64,000 nucleotides of DNA from Verrucomicrobiaceae bacterium. Its GTDB lineage: Bacteria; Verrucomicrobiota; Verrucomicrobiia; Verrucomicrobiales; Akkermansiaceae. Positions 44,568 through 51,536 of this stretch are shown here, piece after piece (the stretch's first letter is position 1; each line of letters begins with the position of its first letter). The translations under genes and the position numbers were made by a program. The DNA lies in contig JAIXPW010000192.1 in the NCBI GenBank assembly GCA_027485995.1, positions 1 to 64,000 on the forward strand, given 5' to 3'. The notes beneath the pieces are model-generated. The model was not told where the DNA came from. It worked only from the letters and a program-made list of their open reading frames with translations, and did no database searches.

Positions 44568-46562
44568 TCAGGGGAGGGTGATCGCATGGGGCTGCCCTTC
44601 CGGTTTGGTTTCCTGATAGAGGGTTTTTCCACCGGCGGAGATGATGAGTTGAATGCCATCCGGCTTTCGGGTGGCCTGATAGTCCCAGGTGCGTCCGAAG
44701 GCGTGGATCCGGGTGAGCTTGACGCCAGGCCAGGCTTTCGGGAGGCGCGGAAGGGCGGTGAAGGAGTTGAACCCAGTGGGGCGGATGCCGCAGACGCCTT
44801 CGGTGAAGATGCGACAATAGAGTCCGGATTCGGCGGAGAGGTGGCTTTGGTTCGCCTCGGGGAAGGCCTCGACGCAGTACGGCACGTGATCGCCTAACAG
44901 ACGGCGGCGGGCGTAGCGGTCGAGGTATTCGGCAGCGCGATCCGGATCGCCGGCACGGAAGACGCCGCGCAGGGCGTAGAGGGTGGAGCGGTCCCAGAAG
45001 GTCTTGCCGCCGGCCTCGGTGAGCAGACCGTCCTTGGTCCAGAGGTCGGGGGAAAACAGCGCATCGATGGTGCCTTTCGAGCGATCGAAGATGTCCATGG
45101 TGAGCGGCAGGCAGATCCACGAGCGGACCTTTTCGAGACCTTCGTGGTAGCGGTAGGTTTCGTGGCCATTGACGGTGGTGCCGAAGACTTTCTCGATGCC
45201 TGTCTTGAGTTCGGCGGCGCGCCTGCGGTAGAGCGCGGCTTTCCCGGCGGGCTCGCCAAGGGCTTCGGCCAGATATGCGGAGGAAAGCAATGCGTCGTAG
45301 GTCAGGGTGGAGGTGGCGAGGTTGGTCTTGCCGGCAGAGAAGCGGCCTTCGAGTTCGTCGCGGTCGGAGGCGATTACTCCATCGACGGTTTTCTTTCGTT
45401 CGCAGAACTCGAGGCACCACTCGATGAAAGGCCAGACCTCGCGGGCGAGGGTTTCATCGCCGGTGGCAAGCGCCCAGCGGGAGGCCCCGTAGGCGGTCAT
45501 CGCGGCATCGCCACGGTCGCCTGCGCCGCCCCAGGTGCTGCGGCCTTCGGCAACGACGGACGAAGGGATTGGGCGGAACTCCGGGTTCATGAACTTCGCG
45601 AACCACTGATAGGCGTTGCGGGCGGACTCGTTGCCGGCGGCATCGCCGAGGAAGGGGAAGAAGGGGCTGACGTATTCGTTCTGGTCGTTGCACCAGATGG
45701 CGGCGAGGTAGCGGTTGAAACCGCCCGGCGCGTGCATCAGCCCGCCACGGGTGGCGACGACGTTTTCGGCGGCGCGGAGTTTGGAAAAGGCGAAGAGTCG
45801 GTCGACAGTCGGGTTGCCGGTTTGAAGGACAAGCGATTGTTCCAAGCCCGCGACGAACGCTTGCCGCGCGGCCCACTCGGCGGCGAGATCGGGGTAGGGC
45901 GCGGGCTCGTTTTCCTGACGGCTGGAAAAGGCAATGCCGGTGAGCAGGGTCGCGCCGGGCATCAATCGATGGCGACCGCCGCCGATCCACTCGGTGCGGA
46001 TGCGATGGGCGTTCCAGAGGAACTTTTCTCGCGGTTCGATGACTTCCTTGGGGGAGATCGGGACCTGGATCTCAACGGGGGCTTGCGAGGTGTTGCGGAT
46101 CTCCCATCGCTCTAACAGACAGGGCAGATGGACTGCAGGAAAGATCGTGCGGGTGACGGTGAGCTTGTCCGACTTCTCGGTCCACGCGAGTGCGCCGTGA
46201 ATGTTGAAATCGCTGGCGGTGCCGTATTGATAAGCGGTGCCATCGACGAGGATGCGGGGCTCGTCGGCCGAGCGGAAAGAGGTGTTTGCTGAAGCGTGGG
46301 TGTCGTCCTTTTTCTCCCGCAGCATCGGCCAGCGGACCCACCGATCGAGGTCCATGTGGCCTTCGGCGCTGATCTTCCAGCGGATGATCGCGTTGACCGA
46401 GCGACCGGCCATTTCGATGTGGTCGGCGTGTTCCTTGCCTTGGGTGAGCTTGGCGAGATCGGTGCGAATGCCGCCGGTGTCAGAGAGTTCCCAGCGATCG
46501 GTCTCTGCGAAGAGCGGGCTTGTGGTGGAGGCGGCGAGCAGAAGGGCGAGGTGGAATTTCAT
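44568..46562 (-). CDS. Secreted six-hairpin glycosidase-like protein
   Basis: 664 residues from ATG 46562; signal MKFHLALLLAASTTSPLFA. An N-terminal beta-sandwich (about 20-240) is followed by an (alpha/alpha)6 barrel (about 260-590: GGFNRYLAAIWCNDQNEYVS, GGAGDRGDAAMTAYGASRWA, DRDELEGRF, TFWDRSTLYALRGVF, ESGLYCRIFTEGVCGI) and a small C-terminal beta domain. The layout fits the GH63/GH78/amylo-glucosidase-like clan. Acidic residues in NDQNEY and DRDELE are candidate catalytic positions. The exact glycoside cannot be assigned. A remnant of a LacI-type regulator lies just upstream on the other strand. Confidence 0.75.
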   Translation of the reverse strand: MKFHLALLLAASTTSPLFAETDRWELSDTGGIRTDLAKLTQGKEHADHIEMAGRSVNAIIRWKISAEGHMDLDRWVRWPMLREKKDDTHASANTSFRSADEPRILVDGTAYQYGTASDFNIHGALAWTEKSDKLTVTRTIFPAVHLPCLLERWEIRNTSQAPVEIQVPISPKEVIEPREKFLWNAHRIRTEWIGGGRHRLMPGATLLTGIAFSSRQENEPAPYPDLAAEWAARQAFVAGLEQSLVLQTGNPTVDRLFAFSKLRAAENVVATRGGLMHAPGGFNRYLAAIWCNDQNEYVSPFFPFLGDAAGNESARNAYQWFAKFMNPEFRPIPSSVVAEGRSTWGGAGDRGDAAMTAYGASRWALATGDETLAREVWPFIEWCLEFCERKKTVDGVIASDRDELEGRFSAGKTNLATSTLTYDALLSSAYLAEALGEPAGKAALYRRRAAELKTGIEKVFGTTVNGHETYRYHEGLEKVRSWICLPLTMDIFDRSKGTIDALFSPDLWTKDGLLTEAGGKTFWDRSTLYALRGVFRAGDPDRAAEYLDRYARRRLLGDHVPYCVEAFPEANQSHLSAESGLYCRIFTEGVCGIRPTGFNSFTALPRLPKAWPGVKLTRIHAFGRTWDYQATRKPDGIQLIISAGGKTLYQETKPEGQPHAITLP

Positions 46563-46578
46563 CAGGCAAAAGGAACGC

Positions 46579-46782
46579 TCATTTCTCGAACAACAACGAC
46601 TTCGGGACAAGAAGCGAATAGCTTCCGAAGTCGAGGGACGCTCCAATGGATGCAAGCGTTGTGGTCCCGAGAATGCCGCCGAATTTCCTGTCTGCAGGGA
46701 GGACCACGCTGGCCCCGATGCGGTGGACGATGAATTGGGTCTTTCCGAGTTCGAGCTTTCCGCCGACGGCGTTGCCGCCCTC
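46579..46782 (-). pseudogene. C-terminal fragment of a retropepsin-like aspartyl protease
   Basis: In one minus-strand frame 67 residues read as the second half of a retropepsin-type domain: NAVGGKLELGKTQFIVHRIG, then FGGILGTTTLASIGASLDFG, then YSLLVPKSLLFEK and stop. The catalytic DTG half is missing; upstream codons abruptly become unrelated at about 46782. That base is also where a regulator fragment begins on the other strand, so the boundary is a recombination junction. It ends 17 nt before the glycosidase start. Confidence 0.5.
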
Positions 46783-47162
46783 TTTCCCCCTTCGTCCGGG
46801 AGTGCTGCCCGATCTTTCCCGAGCGGGTCGCCGCCGCGTGGCAGGAGTATTGGAAAAAGCTCTTCTCCACCGTGAAACCCACGGCCGTAATCCTCAATCA
46901 GGACATCCATGTGCAGTCGCTCTATGGCTTCTGTTTTCGCAACGGCATCAAGATCCCGCGCGACCTCTCCGTGATCTGCATGGAAAGCACCGAGCACGTC
47001 GAGTGGTGCGATCCTCTCCCGACCCGCATGCGTTTCCCCGTCCAGGTGGCCAGCGGCTACTTCAAGAAATGGGTCCGCGGCGGCTGTCAGCCGATGGGCG
47101 TGAAATACCTAGAACTCGAATGGATCGAGGGCGAAAGCGTCGGCAAGAATCCACGGAGGTGA
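46782..47162 (+). pseudogene. LacI/GntR-type regulator, C-terminal fragment
   Basis: The translation from 46782 (LSPFVRECCPIFPERVAAAW..., AVILNQDIHVQSLYGFCFRN, IPRDLSVICMESTEHVEWCD, VASGYFKKWVRGG) is the last about 125 residues of a periplasmic-binding-type effector domain. The DNA-binding domain and first sensor lobe are gone. A GTG at 46872 could start a shorter peptide, but it would lack function. It points to a lost sugar regulator that may once have controlled the adjacent glycosidase gene. Confidence 0.65.
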
Positions 47163-47253
47163 CTTGCACGCCCGGCAATCTCCACATCCCACTTCTCACT
47201 TCCCCGCGGTTTCCCTTTGCAAGGTCCGCTTCCGTGTCCTAGACCCGCGCGAA

Positions 47254-47652
47254 ATGTTATCCCAGGAACCGATTGAATGGCCAGAGAAGGTGGAGATCCT
47301 CATCGACCGGCTTGAGCACGAATCGTCCGAGCGCGCCCTCACCCGCGAGGAGCGTGCCTTGATGGACGTCTATGAGACCGTCGCGATCCTTGAAAGCGAG
47401 GACGGCCTGCATGGCTTCTGGCAGAGCGGGTTGGATCACCAGCGGATCATCAACTCCTTCGACATCATCGGCGCGGACTCCATGGTCGATCCACTCAACG
47501 CCAGCCGATGGTGTCAGACCCGCAGCGAGGATCGCGAGGATTACAGCGAAACCGAGGCGGAGTATCTCGCCACGATCGAAGAGGAAGTCCCCGCCGCTCT
47601 GGAGGAACTCGTCGACCTGGTGCTGGAGTTCATCGAGGAGGAGTTGGGGTAG
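47254..47652 (+). CDS. Small acidic protein, DUF4375/DMP19-like
   Basis: 132 residues from ATG 47254 (MLSQEPIEWPEKVEILIDRL). The middle (ETVAILESEDGLHGFWQSGL, INSFDIIGADSMVDPLNAS) resembles the DUF4375 family (a GxxGFW...G...IGA pattern). The tail is very acidic (EEEVPAALEELVDLVLEFIEEELG). No signal or membrane segment. Its function is unknown; relatives are often found near toxins or in immunity-like contexts. It is the only apparently intact gene in a 1.5-kb stretch of remnants, so its intactness deserves caution. Confidence 0.55.
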   Translation: MLSQEPIEWPEKVEILIDRLEHESSERALTREERALMDVYETVAILESEDGLHGFWQSGLDHQRIINSFDIIGADSMVDPLNASRWCQTRSEDREDYSETEAEYLATIEEEVPAALEELVDLVLEFIEEELG

Positions 47653-47671
47653 GCCAGAGGCCTTGGATGGG

Positions 47672-47863
47672 TCAGGATCCCACGGCCTTGCGGATCATGG
47701 CGAAATGACGATCCCGCTCCAGCAGTTCGACCCCGTGACGTGTTGCGCAGGCGAAAACCAGCACAGCGCCAAAGGGCACGTTTAACCCGGATCGAATACA
47801 GGCTCGTGCAGTCTTTGCCGCCTTGGCCCGGCAGTCGTCATTGAACTTCAGCCAGTGGCTCAC
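47672..47863 (-). pseudogene. PIN-domain (VapC-like) toxin fragment
   Basis: 63 residues matching the C-terminal half of PIN domains: KAAKTARACIRSGLNVPFGAV, then ATRHGVELLERDRHFAMIRKAVG. The usual catalytic Asp of the ...DALIAACA segment is replaced (VPFGAVLVFACA), and the N-terminal strand with the first Asp is missing. It cannot be an active RNase. It ends exactly where the NAD kinase fragment begins on the other strand. Confidence 0.5.
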
Positions 47864-48078
47864 TTGTATTGTCCGATGATGTGGAAATCGGTCTTTCTCC
47901 GGAGAACACCGACGAAGGTCAACTCCTCTTCACCGTCGACGGCCGCGACACCGTTCCAATCTCCGCCGACACCCGGATCACCGTCCGCAAGGTCTCACGC
48001 GGCTTCCACCTGCCCCGCCTCGAGGGTCGCTCGTTCTAAGAAGTGCTCCGGCAGTAGCTGAAGTTGCATGGAGGGTGA
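47863..48078 (+). pseudogene. nadK: NAD kinase C-terminal fragment with stop codons
   Basis: From 47863 the frame reads LVLSDDVEIGLSPENTDEGQ, LLFTVDGRDTVPISADTRIT, VRKVSRGFHLPRLEGRSF, then TAA (48037), EVLRQ, TAG (48055), LKLHGG and TGA. This is the end of NAD kinase (normally ...RLEGRSFYEVLRQKLxxxG) with two nonsense codons where Tyr and Lys or similar should be. It is a decayed duplicate; the functional copy must lie elsewhere. Confidence 0.7.
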
Positions 48079-48092
48079 GTGATGGGAATGAT

Positions 48093-48170
48093 CCGATGCC
48101 TGCCGTTCAGGTGCATCGAGTGCAGACCTGAACGGACAGGCATCGGTCACAAGTCCGCCGATTAGCGGAC
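48093..48170. repeat. Long imperfect hairpin plus a second small hairpin
   Basis: 48093-48146 pairs CCGATGCCTG-C-CGTTCAGGT with ACCTGAACG-GA-CAGGCATCGG around a 13-nt loop, about 19 paired bases. 48153-48170 forms GTCCGC-CGATTA-GCGGAC. Both lie between the NAD kinase remnant and the 3' end of the convergent repeat-protein gene. A terminator for the latter is possible, but no T-run follows, so a repeat element is equally likely. Confidence 0.5.
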
Positions 48171-48211
48171 GGCCTGAACGTAAGCAGGAGAAAAGTGGGG
48201 AGAAATCCGGT

Positions 48212-49165
48212 TCACGATGCGTTCTTCGAGCCCGAGCGCTTTTTCAGTCCGCGAAGTCCCAGTGCAGCTCCGAAGGCAAGCAGGGCGGTGAGAGGCGGGG
48301 CAGGTGCGGCTGGAGCATTGGAGGCAAATGACCACTTCCCAGGTCCCTCCGCGGCCACGCCGGGGATGTTTGGCTTGTCTGGGCCAACGTTGGGCGTCGG
48401 CGTCTTGATGTCGCTACCCTGACCAGCAGAAGCCTTCTGCCCCGCCTCAGCCTGAAGCTTTCGGGTCTCCTCTTCCTTCAATCTCTCCTCATTGGTCCTG
48501 GCGTCTTCAGCAGCCTTTGCTTGCTCCTGCTTAGCCTTCTCTTCCTCACTCTGACCCTGGAAATAAGCGGCCCTCTCCTTATCCAGTTGAACCCGCAGTT
48601 CCTGGACCTCCGCCTCGGCGGAAATGATCTTCTCCTCATCGAGCTTCAGCTTCTCATCATAGGTCTTGGCCTCAGAACCCTCGAGACCTTCTTTCTCCAG
48701 CTCCTTCTTTTTCTCAGGGGTGCTGGCTTCGTTCTGACGCGCTCTATCCTCGTCCAGCTTCACCTTCATCTCGTAGATCCGGGCCTCGGCGGAACGGATG
48801 CTTTCCTCGGCGAGTTTGAACCTCTGCTCAGGGTTCTTCGCTTCCTCGGAACGGAGCCTCTCCTCGATCAGCTTCAACTTCTCCTCGGGAGTCCGGGCCT
48901 CCTCAAATCGTGCTCTTTCCTTCTCCAGCTTCTCCTTTTCCTCAGAGGTCCGCGGCTCGGCAGTACGCAGCCTCTCCTCCTCGACCTTGACCTTTTCTTC
49001 AATGGACATGGACTCGAAAGACCGAAGCTCCTCCTGCTTGAGCTTGGACGCGATATCCAGCTCGTTGGGGCGAGCTGCGGATTGCACCGGGTTATCGACT
49101 TGAGCGATTGCGGAAATCGCAAGGCCAAGCCATGCGAGGGAGGCGAGTAGGTATTGCGTGTTCAC
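48212..49165 (-). CDS. Surface protein with ten 19-residue helical repeats and PEP-CTERM-like tail
   Basis: Start taken at GTG 49165 (MNTQYLLASLAWLGLAISAIAQ signal peptide), preferable to an upstream TTG. Residues about 55-245 are ten near-perfect 19-residue units with consensus TpEEKlKLeeErlrsaEAr, a highly charged continuous helix or coiled coil. A Pro/Gly-rich spacer (IKTPTPNVGPDKPNIPGVA) leads to APAPPLTALLAFGAALGLRG followed by LKKRSG: a Pro motif, a membrane helix and a basic end, as in PEP-CTERM-type sorting signals. It should be exported, anchored and possibly processed. The function is unknown; a spacer or matrix role is a guess. Confidence 0.7.
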   Translation of the reverse strand: MNTQYLLASLAWLGLAISAIAQVDNPVQSAARPNELDIASKLKQEELRSFESMSIEEKVKVEEERLRTAEPRTSEEKEKLEKERARFEEARTPEEKLKLIEERLRSEEAKNPEQRFKLAEESIRSAEARIYEMKVKLDEDRARQNEASTPEKKKELEKEGLEGSEAKTYDEKLKLDEEKIISAEAEVQELRVQLDKERAAYFQGQSEEEKAKQEQAKAAEDARTNEERLKEEETRKLQAEAGQKASAGQGSDIKTPTPNVGPDKPNIPGVAAEGPGKWSFASNAPAAPAPPLTALLAFGAALGLRGLKKRSGSKNAS

Positions 49166-49273
49166 GTCGTCTGAAATGCCGGAGCAACGGGTCAGACACA
49201 AACTCAAAACGTCGTTCTACGCGATTGCGTGGGGCGTGAATGGCGCGGGGCGCTTGGGGTCCAGGCCAGGGGC

Positions 49274-49315
49274 CAGTGTTCAGTGTTCAGTGTTCAGTGT
49301 TCAGTGTTCAGGGTT
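49274..49315. repeat. Heptamer tandem repeat (CAGTGTT)5
   Basis: Five perfect CAGTGTT copies (49274-49308) and one degenerate copy. It lies in the gap upstream of the repeat-protein gene. A 7-nt unit is prone to slippage, so copy number may vary between strains. Confidence 0.9.
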
Positions 49316-49333
49316 ACCGATGTTCTGACTGCG

Positions 49334-49445
49334 CCGTCCAAATCAAAAATCAACAATCGTCACTCATCAATCGTCAATCCTATCTACGGCCTATGCTGGG
49401 ACCGATTGAAGATTGACGATTTTTGATTTTCGATTGTTGATCTAA
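49334..49445. repeat. AT-rich intergenic repeat block with inverted halves
   Basis: AAATCAAAAATCAACAATCG on the left and TTTTTGATTTTCGATTGTTG on the right are inverted relatives, with TCAATCGTCAATCC and GATTGAAGATTGACG between them. Such degenerate AATC-type stretches look like intergenic repeats. No gene is present here. Confidence 0.55.
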
Positions 49446-49449
49446 CAGT

Positions 49450-50913
49450 TTAGTGAACCCGAAGTCCTCTGCTCTTTCGAAATTCCATCTTGGCTGCCAG
49501 GTTCAGGTCGGACTTCAGGATGGAGGATAGGAAGTCGGCCCGATCTTCCAATTCGTGGGAGTCCAAACGGATGTTGCTTTTGGGGTCCTTGATCCGCCAT
49601 GCGCTCCCGTCGGTTCGCAGGAACTTTGACAATGCAGAAGCTTCTCCCTTCTCACGCGGAGACACATGGAAGAAGTCGCTGTTGGTGTCGCCGCAGTGAC
49701 ATCCACAGCACGAATTGAGTGAAATCATCCGTCGAAGTTCCGGATCCCTCATGGCCCAGCCATTCCAGTGGTCCTTTGGTTGAAGCACAGGAAGGGCGAA
49801 GGTGCCCACTGCCATTTCTTTTCTTGAGACCTTGAGGGTGGTCGGCAGGGTGATCTGGATAGGGAGACGCTCCTTGATGACATGGTCGCGAAGCGCGATT
49901 TCCTGTTTGTTGCGCTGGATGGCGGCTTCCTTCTCCAGCCATTGAGTCAATTCACGATTGGCAGGCGTTTTCTCATCAAAGAATTCCGCTGCGGGGGCTC
50001 CAGGTAGGACTGCTGGGGACAGGTTGCCATCACGAACCGCGAACTCGCGAAACTCCCGCACCTGGCCGGTGACTCCATCATTGATTCTGAGCCGCAGCAG
50101 CTGCATGGAGTTTCCAACCACATCCTGATTCAGGTGGTCCAATACGGTGGGAGGTTTTTCAGGAGCGGGTGGAAGCGGATTTCCGGCCTTCTGTGGCCGC
50201 TTATCAATGAAGCATCTCGAAAGCGTCGCGAGGGCATCGAGATAGGCTCCGTCGAAAGCCTTGTGCTCGCCCAACGCGTGCCAGGCAATCGCCCAATCGA
50301 GTCTCCGGCCTTCCTGCGATGCATCCAGACCATACTCCGCGATCAGGGTGAGCCCGGGTTCCGCGACGCGGTCATTTCCATCCACCAAACAGTAAACCAG
50401 TCGAGCCTCGCCCGCCGTGCTATCCACCGTGGAGTTGCTGCCGTAGTAGCCGCCGGAGCTTGATCCGGGCGCGATGGGAAGCCCCAGATCCATCCGGTTG
50501 GCGATGGCAAGAAGCCGGAATGGGGCGTTGGCCAGATTGGGTTTCCAAGGCTCCCGGCTGCCGGGTGAGTATCCGTCCCGCTTCTGCCAGTTCAGCATGA
50601 TTCGTTCGCGGACTCCTTCGCGCGGTGCTGGTCCTTTCACGGCCGGGCCTTGAGGATTGGAGTTCTGTCCCCGGCTCCACGAATCCAACCACTCTGCAAC
50701 CTTTTGTGGGGCCTCATCCTTTCCAAGTGCCTGTTCCATCACATGCCCCCAAGACCAGATCCCCGGATAGCTTGCCTGCGCTGAATCGACAACCGCCACA
50801 TCGGTGATCAGCAGTTCCATCGCGGGGTTGATGCGATGGGTTTGAAAATCCACCCCCTTTGCTGCGACGACGGAGGCGAGGAGGATCAGGGTCTTGCGAT
50901 AGAGTGCGTGCAT
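49450..50913 (-). CDS. Secreted hypothetical protein with a CCGCH motif
   Basis: 487 residues from ATG 50913; signal MHALYRKTLILLASVVAAKG. Notable segments are FRLLAIANRMDLG, ARLVYCLVDGNDR and, near the C-terminus, MISLNSCCGCHCGDTNSDFF followed by HVSPREKGEASALSKFL. The CCGCH could bind haem c or a metal. I recall similar NSCxxCHxGxT...FxHV...R segments in large secreted proteins of unknown function in myxobacteria and related groups. It stands alone, between the repeats at 49.3 kb and the GxxExxY cassette. No enzymatic assignment is justified. Confidence 0.6.
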   Translation of the reverse strand: MHALYRKTLILLASVVAAKGVDFQTHRINPAMELLITDVAVVDSAQASYPGIWSWGHVMEQALGKDEAPQKVAEWLDSWSRGQNSNPQGPAVKGPAPREGVRERIMLNWQKRDGYSPGSREPWKPNLANAPFRLLAIANRMDLGLPIAPGSSSGGYYGSNSTVDSTAGEARLVYCLVDGNDRVAEPGLTLIAEYGLDASQEGRRLDWAIAWHALGEHKAFDGAYLDALATLSRCFIDKRPQKAGNPLPPAPEKPPTVLDHLNQDVVGNSMQLLRLRINDGVTGQVREFREFAVRDGNLSPAVLPGAPAAEFFDEKTPANRELTQWLEKEAAIQRNKQEIALRDHVIKERLPIQITLPTTLKVSRKEMAVGTFALPVLQPKDHWNGWAMRDPELRRMISLNSCCGCHCGDTNSDFFHVSPREKGEASALSKFLRTDGSAWRIKDPKSNIRLDSHELEDRADFLSSILKSDLNLAAKMEFRKSRGLRVH

Positions 50914-51114
50914 GGTCACGGAGGAGGTTCGAGAAGATCGACGCCTCCGCGTCCTTTTCTATTCACGCTTTTTTCAAACCCACTGACGCGAATCCATCAG
51001 TTCAGGCCGCCCGGGCCGTTCTGGGTGAAGTGTCTGGGGCTGATCAATTCGAGATCTGAGGCGACGGGTGAGGTTCCGCGACGAATCCCGGAGGATGGGA
51101 AATCAAGGAATCCA

Positions 51115-51143
51115 ACCACGAATGAACACGAATGGACACGAAT
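51115..51143 (+). repeat. Left inverted repeat of the GxxExxY cassette
   Basis: 29 nt, ACCACGAAT-GAAC-ACGAATGGACACGAAT. Its inverse is at 51508-51535, sharing the 9-nt outer and 16-nt inner blocks. It begins 1 nt after the stop codon of the GxxExxY gene (51145-51147). Confidence 0.9.
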
Positions 51144-51144
51144 T

Positions 51145-51519
51145 TCAGATCGCGACGCGACGGTATTCGAGTTTGGGATTCTTGAAATTGATGATGATGG
51201 CCAGACGGTGACCTGTGATCTTCAGATAGTTCATGACCTGACCGACTTCGTTCTGGGTGATGCGGTCGATCGTCTTGGCTTCCACAACGATTTTTCCGTA
51301 AGCGATCAAATCGGGAATGTACTCACCCGCAATGATGCCTTTGTATTCCACTGGGTAGCGAAGTTGCTGGGCATAAGGAATGCCTCTCAACTCAAACTCA
51401 CGTGCCAGGGCATTCTCATATATCTTCTCGCTCAGCCCCGGTCCCACGTGCTTCACGACCTCGAACGCGCAGCTCATCACGGCGTAGGCCTCTTCCTTGA
51501 ATAGAACATTCGTGTCCAT
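51145..51519 (-). CDS. GxxExxY-motif protein (PD-(D/E)XK-nuclease-like)
   Basis: 124 residues. The defining segment is GPGLSEKIYENALAREFELR; further conserved blocks are YKGIIAGEYIPDLIAYGKIV followed by VEAKTID and GQVMNYLKITGHRLAIIINF. The D...VEAK pattern is the restriction-endonuclease-like core, but no nuclease activity has been established that I know of. The gene is flanked by 28-29-nt inverted repeats. The right repeat supplies the start codon and codons for MDTN, so gene and repeats form one unit. Families like this occur in many copies in Planctomycetes, Verrucomicrobia and Bacteroidetes. It lies between a secreted protein gene and der without disturbing either. Confidence 0.9.
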   Translation of the reverse strand: MDTNVLFKEEAYAVMSCAFEVVKHVGPGLSEKIYENALAREFELRGIPYAQQLRYPVEYKGIIAGEYIPDLIAYGKIVVEAKTIDRITQNEVGQVMNYLKITGHRLAIIINFKNPKLEYRRVAI

Positions 51520-51535
51520 TCGTGAAATTCGTGGT
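51508..51535 (-). repeat. Right inverted repeat of the GxxExxY cassette
   Basis: Reverse complement ACCACGAAT-TTC-ACGAATGGACACGAAT, matching 51115-51143 except for the 3-4-nt spacer. It contains the ATG of the GxxExxY gene and ends immediately before the stop codon of der. Confidence 0.9.
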
Positions 51536-51536
51536 T

